Of a DNA stretch of 64,000 nucleotides, positions 13,037-26,100 are shown piece after piece. The notes under the pieces were generated by a model. The model was not told the origin of the DNA and made no database searches. It worked only from the letters and a program-made list of their open reading frames with translations. The stretch's first letter is position 1. Every line of letters begins with the position of its first letter. The stretch is from contig JAOVVO010000049.1 in the NCBI GenBank assembly GCA_028564675.1, forward strand, positions 62,001 through 126,000. The letters run 5' to 3'. A program made the translations under genes and the position numbers. The DNA is from Onchocerca lupi. Lineage: Eukaryota; Nematoda; Chromadorea; Rhabditida; Onchocercidae.

Positions 13037-15024
13037 TCATTCTTCTTCTTCCTCCTCTTCTTCTTCAGCTTCTTCATCTAAAAATTTGAATAAAGTATTG
13101 AAATAATATTGGAATTCTGGACATAAATTTAAATTTAGGATCTGAACATACAGCTATTATAGAAGCTGATCATTAATTTCCAAATTCTATCTTATAGTTT
13201 TTTCTTTTCAAAAAAAAAAAAAGCATGTAAGCTAACCTCCTTCGTCTCCCTCCTCGGCAGCTTCAGTGCCTTCATCTTCGGCAACTTCTTCAGGAGGTGC
13301 AGATTCTTCTACCGGTGCTTCTTGCTTTTTCTCTTCTGCTTCAGCTTTTTCAGCACCTTTTTTGGACCATTCTGGTTTGTCAGTCTTTTTTGCCAATTGC
13401 TAAATAATGAGATAAAGAAATGTCATAATTAAGCAAGCATTTTCCTCATGAAATTTTGCAGTCAAATGTGCGTAGATAAATATTGTAATACAGAATTCTC
13501 TTCTTTACAAATAGAAAAAAAAGAACCTTGTTAACGATGTCATCGATGACATTTTCTTTTTTGACTACTTTAAGGTTGGCTCGGAAGTCCTGCTTATCTT
13601 CTTTTTGTCCCGCCATTTTCTTGAATCTAAGCAAACACCAGTTAAATTTCATGCCATGATAAATTAATAGATTTATCTTGGATTTCTTTAGATCTATATA
13701 AAATGACCAACAATAGTGGGTTGCAATACAAATTAGTTCATAATAAAATATTTATCAGCTTTATTGTAAATTTCTTTGAAACCTTACTTATTGTCATATT
13801 TCGATACTTTTTTGAGCGTTGGTTTCACGAATTTGCCACGCAGATCGTTCACAGCAATTGTAAGTTCATTGATCTGAAAATGCAGATAAAGCGTTTGAAC
13901 CCAACCATATGTACTTCTGAAACGGATATTTGGATTTGAATGATGAGAAGTTTTAAATTTTTTGTTCATGGAAAAAAAAATTTTTAAATGAATGAAATTT
14001 GTATACTTCAGCATCCTTAGCCATGACTGCTTGGTTAATATCGTATTTTTCTTCCTCCAGCTTCAGCATATGTTGAAATAACTGATTGTAAATTGCTTCC
14101 AATTTACCTGCCAGATTCATTGATTTTAAATTTTAAAATTTTTTCAAATCAGAAAAGGTTCTTTTGATTGCTAATGCAAAATTTTTTTTATAATTTTAAT
14201 GGATTCAGTACTTCTGCTTATGATAAAATTTTCTGCAAAATTAATTATTTGATATAAAAAAATTTTGCATCAACAATAAAATTTAATTTTGTATTACCAT
14301 GATCATCGATGGTGTCTACATCCGGTAATGGTATTGTGCGTTGTGAGAGGACTTTTTGCCTTTCCTGCTCTTTTAGTAACTGTTGCTGTTTCAGATCTTC
14401 CGCCGCTTTCATCATGAGTAGTTTCTGAAATTTTGAAAATTTCTATTATAATCGAATGATTTTTCTTTTTTTGCCATTTCGATAAATTTTAGTTTTTTAT
14501 GAAGTTTCATCTATTTTAGAAGTTTGACTTACAGTGTTTTAAACTAATCAATTTCTGATACAGTTCTGTATTTGTGAACTTACACGAAGTTTCTTCTTCC
14601 TTTCTGGGGTTAAGAAACCCTTTTTCGCTTTTTTCTTGCCAGCTTCTTCCAGACGTTTACGCACTTCTGCTTTTTTCATTTCCCTTTCCTCCGCTTTGCG
14701 CTTGGCTTCCTGCGGTAACGAGTACAAATAAATGAAATGAACTACTGATTTCATGACAATAAATCAAAACAATTGATTTTACTACTAAACTTTTTCATCT
14801 ATTAGTTTCAAGAACTTGAAAACTAGCTTCAACTGCAAAGTTGATAATTTTGATTTTAAAATTTCCCCCAGTTGAGTGAGTAAACAAAGCCAGAAAAGAT
14901 ATCGAGTCCTAAAAAAGTAAAAGCAATTTTATAAACTTACGGAGTCATCGTCCTCGCCGAGAGGACCGCCGTATCGTGGACGATCCTCACATTCAGGCAC
15001 TTCGTAACTCTTATTCTCATCCAT
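13037..15024 (-). CDS. Troponin I
   Basis: Inhibitory subunit of the thin-filament troponin complex in striated muscle: it binds actin-tropomyosin and troponin C and blocks contraction until calcium rises. Eight exons join in frame: 14941-15024, 14584-14709, 14298-14424, 14007-14107, 13788-13873, 13527-13626, 13237-13399 and 13037-13077, giving 275 aa. The N-terminus (MDENKSYEVPECEDRPRYGG) is followed by a charged Lys/Glu region (EREMKKAEVRKRLEEAGKKK). Then comes the troponin T-binding coiled coil (YDINQAVMAKDAEINELTIA) and the inhibitory/actin-binding core (NDLRGKFVKPTLKKVSKYDN), the hallmark of invertebrate TnI. It ends with KPEWSKK and a long Glu/Ala tail of about 50 residues finishing in eight Glu. 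Nematodes have several TnI paralogues (unc-27, tni-1, tni-3, tni-4 in Caenorhabditis); I cannot say which this is. Family assignment is firm. Confidence 0.95.
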
Positions 15025-17495
15025 TTCTATTCTACAATTATTTATAAATTTTGATTTTTGCTAGATTTTTTCTGATAAGTAGAATGCCATTCGCGAAGCT
15101 TTATCATTTTCGAGAAAAAAAGCGGACTCTTTCGTAGTTTGTCAGATACTTTAAATTCAAATATTGACCAAATTTAAATAAAAATCCTTGATTAAATGAT
15201 CTTTTAGCTTGTGCAGATCCGCGAAGAATGTCTCGTCATTTCTGAACCTTTTTTTGAAAAATTATTACATAAATGAATGCAGAATCTGAACATCAAATGT
15301 CCTTGGATTCTTGAGCCATCCCGTATAGTGATTCCAAAATCTAATATTCTATTCGCAATAAAATGTAGAATTTATAATTCAGAATCAAGAAAGCTGAACT
15401 AAATTTTGAATCTTATCCTTTTAGCTCAGGTGAAAATAGCTGAACTAAATTTCATCTCCGCAGCTTTTTATTCACTCAAAATGCATTGATGTTTCCATAG
15501 ATGTTTTCGGAATTCCTATAAGACCAAAAAAAGTTTTGCAACTGATCGAACGGCAGTAAAAACGATAAAGAAGTTGGAAATGATGGAGTCGATAGTTTTT
15601 AAAGATGAAAATAAGCAGTATAGCATCGTTGCTTTAACAAAATAGAATTTCTGTTTGTAAATTATCTTTAACTATCGCCTCGCTGGGCAAGCATAATGTG
15701 AATAACAAAACAGCTGACGTCTCTGAATGAAATGATTTATTATGGCTAGCTTACGTGGTGATGTATGAACTGATGATTTTCCTACTCATCCTCAATTTTC
15801 ACTAACAATTCACATAGTTCTCAACATTAATAATTAATTTTTATATTCCTCAAGGCTATAGTTGTTTCCCTTCTTACTCTCTTTTGTCCTCTCTTTCCCT
15901 TTCTGCTTTCTGCCCTTACCTTAATTATTATCATAATTGATGCAAAAATTAACAGATAAAAATCAAAATGATTAAACAAGCACTGAATAAGAAGTAGAAG
16001 TAATAATAAAGATTATTAAATTTAGATTATAAATTTGACAACTTCATAGAAACCTTACATTGCTTTTGACGAATTTTATGTTAAAAACCGAATCTGTCCA
16101 AGAAATATAAACATTTTTAAAAACTTGTTCTAGGAAAACGGAAAAGTTTCAGTAGATATTTTCAGGAGATTCATGAATTTTAGCTCTCGAGTAAGAAATC
16201 TATTTATTTTAGCTATTAATACAACAAAATTACGAGCGTTTTTTTGTTTTTTACTTAGAGATCTATGTAAAAATCCAGATGTAGAGCACAAATTTCTCCT
16301 TTATTTAGCAATTTTTCGATTATAAGAGATATAAGATTGGCTTAAGATATACAGATTTCAATAACATAAAATCGGAAAAAAAAAGATATATAGTGATCGA
16401 AAATTTCTCAGTGTTTGGAAATACATTTCGATCAGAAGTCGAGATGTGATTTTGTAGTTAAATTTGATGTATGAAACTATAGAAAAGTTCTAATTGCTTA
16501 AGGATCATCTTGTAAGTTACCCTGTGGCATGGTTGATTTGCTATAAAGGACAAAAGAATATCCAGTAATCATAGTTCTTGGTTAAAACAGTGAAATTTGG
16601 TCCAAAGACTGTTTGTTTCATTTGATAGACAATTATATTGCACAGATCTTTTAATTTTTTGAGATCATAATTCAGTCCACTGGTTTAGAATTATGGATCG
16701 ATTAACATGGTAGCTTAAGAATCGAGCCATGATTTTAAAAAATTGAAAAGATCTGTGCTAGCGAAAATGTCATTCAGAATTATCCAACAATAACAAAAAA
16801 AAAAAAAAGTTTATTTATGCATGAAAGGTAATGATGAAACGGTGTGAATGGCAAATCAATTATCAATGATAAGTAGAACTAAATCATTTGGTGGATAGAA
16901 ATAATAATGGGAAAAAGGGAATTTTATTTAGCTTTATATCGGGATTTAATTCAAAAAATTATCGATTGTGTTCTGGTAACGATGGAATGGTTATCCATTG
17001 TAAGCAAGCTTTACTATTGTTCAAACTAAACTATATTTCTTCAAAATGCCTCATCAGAGATTTCTGCTCGTCCTTGCATCCCGATCTGCTCCTCCCTCCT
17101 TCTTCTTCATCATTCTCGAATTTCTCTTCTCGAAGATATTCTTCTCTCTTTCATTCGCTGAGAGAAGCTATCACTTCAGCTTCAGAATAAAGATAGCTTT
17201 CAGGAAGCAGGCAGTAAATTCGAAGACATTTGTTGAGCACATCTAGAAGATGTTACTACTAATCATTTTGAAGATGCAGTTGCATCTGGAGCTTCCTGTA
17301 AATCACCAAGCATTGCAACAATACTTCTTTCTTCGCCGCTTCAACATCATCGCAGCAAAACGCAACCCACGCCTTTTCGTTTTAACTTCAAAATCATAAG
17401 TTTAGTTTATCTGTTCTTTCACATATCCATACTATGCAATTTACGTATGGAAGCTTTCCTTAACACTTCTCACAACTGCTTCTTTTCTTTTCTGA

Positions 17496-17565
17496 ATCTT
17501 TTACTTTCAAGCAATCAAACTGCTCTTAAAATCTTTTACTTTCAAGCAATCAAATTGCTCTTGAA
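17496..17565. repeat. Direct tandem duplication, 35-bp unit x2
   Basis: Two adjacent 35-bp copies (17496-17530 and 17531-17565) begin ATCTTTTACTTTCAAGCAAT and differ at only two positions, near the ends of the units. The low divergence suggests a recent duplication. It does not overlap a recognised gene. Confidence 0.8.
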
Positions 17566-17940
17566 ATGCAACATGATGCAGATATTTGAAGAGTTTTTCA
17601 GAAAAAAAAAAGATTTTTTTCTAAACTTCATGCTTTGTTTAATTCAAATTGATATTTGAACCATAATTTTGGAGTGTAAAATTTTGTTTTATTTTTTAAA
17701 GTGACTGTAAATTCTATAAATCATCCTAATTATTTTTGCTATTAAAAGTTGCTATGATTTTTAAATGCCAGCAGAAGCACTTTTGCAAATCTACTACTAA
17801 TCTTGCAAAATTACCAAATCCACATAGCAAGGATCTTGGCAAGTTCATGAAATTCCACCACTTTCTTGAATTTCAATTTCATGTCAGTAAGATCAAGAAG
17901 GTCTTTTTATGCTTTATAAACTTTCATATGAAAAAGGGAT

Positions 17941-18021
17941 GGAAATAAATCTCGCCGTAATTCAAGTATTTGAATCACAGCGAGATTTATTCCGAAAGTA
18001 ATCACTAACTGTAGTGATTGC
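17941..18021. repeat. Pair of adjacent hairpins
   Basis: The first hairpin pairs 17941-17966 with 17969-17993: GGAAATAAATCTCGCC on the left against GCGAGATTTATTCC on the right, about 24 base pairs with one bulge and two mismatches and almost no loop. The second, 17998-18021, pairs AATCACTA with TAGTGATT around a 4-base loop. Whether they are transcribed cannot be told. Confidence 0.6.
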
Positions 18022-18117
18022 TTTATGAAGCTGCTTGAAATTATATCAGTATTATGCCGGTAAGACAATGCATTCGCTGAAAATTATTCAAAAATTTTTC
18101 AAATATTTAAGCTTTTA

Positions 18118-18158
18118 CGGATATGCACATCATGCATTTTGCATTACGTGCATATCTG
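18118..18158. repeat. Hairpin with 18-bp arms
   Basis: Arms 18118-18135 and 18141-18158 (core ATATGCAC / GTGCATAT) pair with three mismatches across a 5-base loop. The loop is short for a typical miRNA precursor, so an inverted repeat of other origin is more likely. Confidence 0.55.
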
Positions 18159-20167
18159 TAACTGATCCCACAAATCGAATAATGCGCAATATCAAGCATG
18201 GAGTATGAAAAGCTGTTGATAGGTACTTGATCTGTTCCACATATTTCTATGCACTTCAAACTCAACGACGTACAAAGTTCAACCACTGATTTTAAGTTTC
18301 AATATACTGCGTCCAGGAATCATTGCAAACTCATCCATATGCGATTATTCTCTTAAAGATTAAAACTTTATGCTGATACCATTCTCATTCAGACCTTTCG
18401 AATTACTTTTTCAATTTCATCTTATTCTTTTTCTCGTGGGTTTTATTTTCTATTTTTTTTTTCTTGAATTTAATGAAAAAAAAAATTCCATTTTCAATTC
18501 TTTCTTGTTATTTCATTTTCAATTCCTTCTTCTTTTACACTAAGCAACTTTTGTTTTTGCCTTTCTCCTTCACTCCACTCTTTCGCCATCATCAAAGACT
18601 TACTTTCTTGAATAAGCTACCCAAACTTCATCAGGTTGCTCTTCCTCCAGATACTTCCAACTGCAGTGTATCCAGTCATTACTCGAAGATCACTGCATAA
18701 TAAAATTATGGCATAATATTGATAAGATCAGACATAAATATGTAATTATCAATTGTATCCGCAGCAGTAACTTCCATGCAATAATCATAAAATGGGAGAA
18801 AAAAATAGATAATTCTTCTAGAAATTATAATACATCGCAATAAATACAAATCTTTCCTAATTTTCCAATACATATCTTTGAATTGAATATTCAAATATTA
18901 CAGTGGTCATCATTTGAAATATCGAAGATTAGGAAATGACAACCAAAATGCTTCACAATGATGATGCTTGAAAATGAATCATCCATTTCATATAACCCCA
19001 AAGTTGCACCCGTTGAGCAAAAGAAAGCAAAAGAATAACGGATATTTCTAAAACAAGTCCCATCTGATTTATCAACAATAATTCCCTCAGTCAAATCTGT
19101 CAATACTTAATCCCACCATTCCCGCAATATTCCGTGAATAGTTTGCGCTGAATCCGGAATGGCATACTTCATCATCGTATTTTCAGTTATTTATGCTTCA
19201 TCAACTTTACTGAACTCTTCCCTTTTCCCAAACTCAATTCTGTACTTCCTTTGACGAACAACTACTACGATGTTAATGAGAGCTTCCTTTCAGGACAACC
19301 CATTCAGTTCCATGAAAGTTCAATAATTTTAATCTAAGGAAAGAAAATAACTTGCGCGGTCTTCTCAGGACAGTACACATGCTTGGTTTCGTAAGAATTG
19401 AGGCGAAGTAAGTGTGAAAACGGAGGAGGAAACAGGCAGTGGTATGGTAGCGATTTGAACACATGCTTCATGGTTGAAGTGCCAGTTGCCGATGTTACTT
19501 GAGTTATTAATAAGTGGTTACGTTCTTTCGTGTTTGTTGGGGGCTTTCGCCTGGCATTCGCGCTAAATTTCTATTAAATTCTCGCCGGATCTCCTCTCAA
19601 TTGTTTATCTCGCCCGGGTTTGTTTACTTACTGACATTATTAGTCATCTAAAGGCCTGTTACACATTATCTTAAAAATTTTCTTTTGCATTAGCTTCACT
19701 GAACAGTCCAAATCACTGCAATCCAGCATTTTCCATTTCTATTTAACTAGTTTCTACCAAAGCAGAAATCTTAAGCCATGCTATTCAGGTATTGTCAGAT
19801 ACAAGTAATTGAACTAATATCATTATTGATATTATTAAGGCTTGAGTTGGACTAATTTGGAATACCAAGCATGAAAGACAGGCTTTCCGATTTACAGCAG
19901 GTATATTGATTTGTCGTTTAAAACCATTAGCTTTTATTTTTTTTATTTGTTGGCAACAACCGGGATTATTTCCCAGTGATAATATGATGTGGCTAATCAT
20001 TAAAACTCGAAGGACTCAAGAATGATGGCCAACAAACAGTTAGTTTGATTTATTTTGGTTACATTTGGATGTACCGTGATATTTTGTTCAGTTTGCAAAT
20101 TCTAAATTATACTACCGAATAAAATAGTGTTGGAAGTAAGAATAGGCGAAATCTTGGATATTTACAG

Positions 20168-23100
20168 AGCGCTAAGAAGGAGATATCGTTGTCGGCTTTA
20201 GTGGAACGACTGGATGAAGAATGGGCTGATACATCCGAGAAAACTAATTTATTAAATAAAGCTAGTAGCAGTAAGGTCGTTGCGGTATGAAAATTTTGTT
20301 TTCGTTTCATCATTTCAAGCACTGATTAAATCTTTTAATCCTCTCCGAGTTTGCACACATTTGATATAAAATTGTTCTCAACATTAAAGAAATATGCAAA
20401 AAATTCTCTTTATTTTCAAATATGATAATTTAGTTTCTAACGCATGTGGATGGGTTGGTAAATGGTATGAATGAAATGGAAACGTTACTGGATGAAATAA
20501 AAGACTGGCACTGGAAAATTATTGTGGAACCAGGAGATCATCCTGGTAAACGTCTTTTACCTTATAGATTTTACTGTAATGGATAGTTTAAATGACTGAT
20601 TTGATTGATCGAATTGTCCAGTCTAGAACAGTCAAATCTAACTTGGATTGCTCGTATTAAGGCGAACAGTTTTCTGATTACACTTCGGAATCTATTTCAG
20701 TAATGATAATACAGACTTAGAAATGATAGGATTGTAATAGTAAGATTTCTCATGGTTTTTTATGACCATTTTTGGTAAGGCCGATCTTATCATTTCACAG
20801 GAGCTGGTATGGAATAGTTAATTTTTTAGCTCACATGGATTTTCACCATTAGAATAGGTGAAGTAATCTGAAATAAAAATTGCAGAAATGAATGCACAAT
20901 TAGATGACGCAGTGGTTTCTTACACGACAATGCTGTATAAAACCCAGGCTGCTCTTAGATGTAAGTGCACGTAATTATTGAAAGATGAATTTTTATGATG
21001 CGTAGTCATTTTCTTACTTTTAGGTTTTTTGAAGCGATTTTCATGTCTTTATTTTTATTTTGAACCAGTTTTTTGTCATTTTATTTTTTACTATTTGGAC
21101 CGGGCCGCGCTCCGCGTGGCCGATCCAGCATACCTATGGGGGCCCGTTACGCTTCGCATGTCCGGCTCCAGCTAATCTATATAAATAAAAATGTCAATGT
21201 TCGTCTTAAATCTCTGAAATTTCTTAAACGCTCCTTTTTTATATTAATTCAAAATCTTAGATATCGGAAATTCCTTACCTATTGCTTTGAAATTTTGACG
21301 CAACAATTGAATTCGAATACGCGCGTATTTTATATACATAGGTTGTTGTCGGTCAGTCTGGTTAATGTTGGAAAAAAAACTGATACTTTGTTATTTGATT
21401 TGTAGTTTGGTTGGACTGGAGATTGATTCTTGCTATCGTGATTCGGCTAAGTCAGCAATAGGTGTGAAGAGATTTTTCTGTCTTGTGTGACAGAGATGAA
21501 TGCTGTTGAGAAAGGTTTTATTGATTGAAGAGTGATTCTTCGTAACAAACATTAACAAACAATTATTAGAGGATATCCAGGTAAACACAAAGACAAAGGA
21601 AAAAAATCAGTTTACCTGATCACTGGTTATTCTTTACTTTGTCGCCGATAAAGAATAACGTTCAAATGAATTGTCGGATTATTGCTACTGGATTGTGTCG
21701 CTTTGAACTATCAAACTGGAACCTTTTGAACTCCGGACTGTTGCTGTTGCTTCGTCGATCTTTGTCGTTTATCTGTGAATTGGAGCGTTTTGGTGTAAAC
21801 ATGTTTGTCGTCCCTTGAAGCTTTATCACGCCACTTGACCTATATTATTTCTTTTTTACAATAATTGTGGCGTATTTGACATCTTTTAGTTTTCGCCCAC
21901 ATCTAATATGTTTAATTTCACAATATTTGTAGGTGTACAGTATTTTTTGTTGTTCCATTGTCTCTGTAGATATAGAGATTGTTTGGTTTGCCGACTCTAG
22001 AACTAGCAACATATAATTGTCCATGTGAGAAGCAATCGATCTCTAGATCTAAACCGCACAGTTCCAAAGATTGACCCTGAGTTTTATTGATGGTGATTGC
22101 AAAAGCAACCGAATTGGAAATTGCAGTTTCTTAAACTGAAATCGCTTATCCGTTGGAATCATGGGAATGCGAGGAATAAGGACATCTTCACCTTTGAAAG
22201 GTCCTGTCAAAATATTTGCCTTTACGACATTGCTCATTAATTTTTTATTGCAAGCCACGTGTCGTGGCTAGTTGATATTTCGCAACATGTTAAATGGCAT
22301 GCCAATTTTCAATTGCAGTACGTGCAGAGGCATCTCTAGCAGATCAGTGAATTCGAAAATTCTGTTGGATAATTAAAAGCTTCATCTGCTTCCTCAATAG
22401 TGTCGACGGACTTGTATGTGACTGCCTCGCTTTGAATGTTAGACTGAATAATATTAAAGTTCATCGAGTCTTTGTTCTTTTCAAGAATAGTTCGTTCACT
22501 CAGCCAATCATGATTCTTATAATTTTTTTGAAAATCAGGAAATGCCTCTTCAACCAACTCTTCTTTTAATGTTACTAAATGCAGGAGTTATGAAGCAATG
22601 AAATTCATCCTAAGGCCAGATCAACCGACAGCTTTCCGTTCCCAATTTTTCAGCAACTGATGTGAGAAGATCCCAATTGATCGATCGTTTTGCAGCTGGC
22701 CTTGCATATTGTAGTTAATTTTAACGTCTTTAGTCGCCACAAATTAGAGTATTTCAGGCAAGCATTTATTTCCTCCGCTCGTGTCAATCGAAGAATTACA
22801 GATAATGTTTGCCTGAAGTCTTCTGGAAGCAATATAAATGCGTTTCCAAATGGTCTGATATTTCTACGCAAATTTTGCAATGATCGGTCAAGAGCCTCGA
22901 CCAGTTTTTTGTGCGTCATTGTACATTCATCCCAAACAGTAAGTTTGCATTTTGCAATACTTTTCCCATGCCGGATATTTTGGAAATGTTGCATGTGAAA
23001 GTTTCAATGAATTGTATGCTCAATGGCAATTTCAAGACGGAATGAGCAGTTCTTTCACCTGGTAGCAATGTTGCAGCTATTCCGGACGATGCAAGAGCTA

Positions 23101-26100
23101 AGACTATGTCATTTTGGGATCGAATTGCTGCCAGAATCAATCTAATTAGGAACATTTTACCAGTTCCTCCTGGCGCATCTAAAAAAAGTGATTTCTTCAA
23201 CTCTCTTATTGACAGTTTGCATTATTTGATCGTAAATGCCTTTTTGCTCAAACGTTAGCTTAGGAATATTTGACTGCACGTATGACAAAAGATTGATCGT
23301 GTTATCAGTTCCTTCGTGATGCATTTCTATATCGAACGAAGCAACAGCAAATCGATTCAGCGATGGGATTCCCAATTGATTGGGAACTTTGTTCGTGATT
23401 TGTAAGCACAAATTTCAATCATTACCAAAGCTTCATTATAGATTACTGTTGAGAAATCCATGTTCAACGACCAAGTTTGATCTTCTGCGTTGATTCTGCT
23501 GAGAACGAAGCAGATCTGAAGCTGCAGTACACGATCGATATGCTCGCAACCGTACATCTTCAAGTTTGGTTTCACATCGTTTTGCTCGCATTTGAGCCAT
23601 TCTTTGTCTTATTCGTTCGTTTGCTGATGCTCGCTCTTCCTCAGTTTGATTTGCAATTATTCGTCGCATTTCTTTCGTTGCGCGAGTAAAATGACCTAAG
23701 TTTGATCTTCTGCAAGACATTATTTGAGTGTTTCACATAGATTACACCTGAACAGTTTTCGGAATTGACTTGTGTGACAGGTAAAAAAAAAAGTAGATAT
23801 TTATATAAATAAAAATGTAAATGCTACCTGTTGTTTCTCAGTGATCTCCACAAATACTCCACCAATTCTTTTCAAATTTTGACGCAACCTTGCATTCGAA
23901 TAGGTGCGTGCTTTCATATAAACATATTTACTTTTTTTCACGTGCCACGTGCGAAACAACTAAACCTAAGTGAGGGGCGTAGTTTATTGACTCCGCCCTC
24001 CTTTTTTCTCACATTCTTCTTCTTTCTCCCATCTCTCTAATAATAATAATAGTAGTAATCCATCTTTATTTTCTTCTTTCATCCCTTTTCTTCCTTCCAT
24101 TTCTTTAATAATAATTAATAACTAATAATTAAACAATAATAAATAACAATAAATAATAATAAATAATAATGAATAATTATAAATAATAACGAATAATAAT
24201 TATAAATATTAACAAATAATAATAAATGATAGTAAATATTTAAAAACATGCGCGTATTCGAATGTAACGTTGTGTCAGAATTTCAAAGCAGTAGGTTAAG
24301 GATTTTCCGATATTTAAGATTTTGAATTAATATAGATAAGATGCGTGTTTTAGATTTCTCGGAGGTTTAAGATTTTGAACAAACGAACATTGACATTTTT
24401 ATTTATATAGATTAGCTTGAGCCTTACACGCGAAACGTGGCCGGCCCGCGTGACCGAGTCCAGTTAGTATATAAATAGAAACATGCGCTCATTCGAAGAC
24501 AAGGTTGTATTGAAATTTGAAAGCAATCAAAGAAGATTTTGTGAAGTTACGTGGCAAGTAATAGTCTAGGTGTGGTCACTAAATTCATTCCGCTCACACA
24601 CTTCACAAATCAAAAAATAAACGAAAAGCTTAGAAGGGATCATATATATACAAAAATTTGAAGTCAGTTACGCACCTATTCGAATGCAAAACTGCATGAA
24701 AATTTCGGATCAATCGGTGTCCGCTCACTTATTGTTACCTATCGCAAGTTTAACAAGTAAAAAAAAGTAGCAAAGTTGTATCAAAATTTGAAAGCAATCG
24801 GTAAGAGATTGTAAAGTTATGTGCCAAATAACAGCAACGATGACACGATTTCACTTATTTTTACCTAAAACAGGTGTGGTAAAAAAAAAAAAAGTAAATA
24901 TATATAGATAAAAAAACGCCCTAATTTCAATGCAATATTGTGTCGAAATTTAAAAGGAATTGGTGAAGAGAGTGCAAAGTTACGTGGCAAATAACAGCAA
25001 CGATATAGAAGATATGATACATGATTTTACCTACTTTTACCCTGTCACAGGTGTGATAGGTTTAAAAAAAAAATAGATATGTATAGATAAAAACACGCTC
25101 CAATTTCAGTGCAACGTTGTTTCAAAATTTGAAAGCAATCAGTGAAGAGATTGCTAAGTTTCGTACCAAATAACAACAACGGTGATTTACATTTTTATGT
25201 ATATAGATTTTTAAACAGTTTTTATGTTTATTATTATTATTTTTATTAAGGTTTGAATTCCGAAGTTGAACGGCTGTTCGACAAACCAACAGATGAAAAT
25301 GTTCAAACTGTCGAGGCACGGATCAGAAGAAATCAGGTGTGGTGTTGGATTTTCGATCTAGATTTTTGATATGTATAGATACATAAATCATCTTGTAGTT
25401 GACTATAATAAATAGCTTTTGAATTATTTTCAAACTTTGAAATATACTTTGGTCTTTTTTTATATTGTAATATAAATTTTTAGATAATGATGCTGACAAA
25501 AAGGCTCCAAAGTCTACTTATCGCTTTCAATGATGAGCAACTAACATACAAAGATAAATGCAAACGGAAAATTCAGTCATATTTGAAAATTTGTATGCTT
25601 CTATTTGTTTATGATTTTCATTTTCGCTGTATTACAGACAGAGTACTGTAACAAAATAGTTTTTTTTTTGCATGTTTAGTTAATTTACTTGGTATCTAAA
25701 ATAAATTAGCTTAGTTAGTTTACTTACATGCAAGTTTAGCTTCAGTTCAGTGTAATGCTGAAAACTTGTAACCTGTTAAATAATATTACGTTAGCTGACA
25801 ACGCGGTGAACGAAGAAGATCTTGAAGCGATCATCGAAAAAGGAACTTTATTTGAACACACAAAAGTGGTTAGCTTTTTTCTTTTTTTGCGAAATTTATC
25901 TTTTATTAAAGCACGTCATAATGCAAACTATGGGTAATTTCCTACAAATGAATAAGGATAATTTCTGTACGCTAATCAAGTTACTGCATTACTTATTCTA
26001 GATAATGTTGGCAGAACGAGATAAAAAAGTTCTGTATGATGAAGTAAAGACGCGTCACGAGGATATTGTAAAATTAGAAGGCAGTATAAAGGAACTGCAT

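Larger units (their letters stand above)
15025..20167. other. 5-kb gene-poor region between troponin I and syntaxin
   Basis: Divergent upstream DNA: the troponin I promoter at the left and the missing first exon and promoter of the plus-strand syntaxin gene at the right. It holds a 35-bp direct duplication (17496-17565) and three hairpins (17941-17993, 17998-18021, 18118-18158), listed separately. Open frames near 16888-17250 and 18464-18700 are Ser/Phe/Leu-rich and unsupported. I see no RNA gene. Confidence 0.45.
21070..25210. mobile_element. Nested Helitron-like element cluster inside a syntaxin intron
   Basis: This block fills most of intron 20961-25250. Its signs are: GC-rich hairpins typical of Helitron 3' ends at about 21099-21127 and 21141-21169 on the left and about 24422-24467 on the right, the latter ending CCAGTTAG before T; termini reading TCTATATAAATAAAAATG at 21176 (plus) and at 24413 (minus); a related terminus near 23797; a roughly 165-bp inverted repeat at 21173-21340 and 24250-24414; a broken helicase ORF on the minus strand; AAT-rich microsatellite DNA at 24040-24240; and a run of about 175-bp tandem units at 24470-25210. 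Several insertions seem to have landed beside or inside one another, so single element borders are ambiguous. Helitrons move by rolling-circle replication and insert without target duplication; here that is inferred from termini and the helicase only. Confidence 0.75.

Noticed and set aside
22690..22998. Plus-strand 102-codon frame in the Helitron cluster
   Set aside because: Antisense to the helicase remnant, which has clear Walker motifs on the minus strand.
24040..24240. AAT-repeat stretch as a separate satellite
   Set aside because: It lies within the Helitron-like cluster between element ends and is best treated as low-complexity DNA of that cluster.
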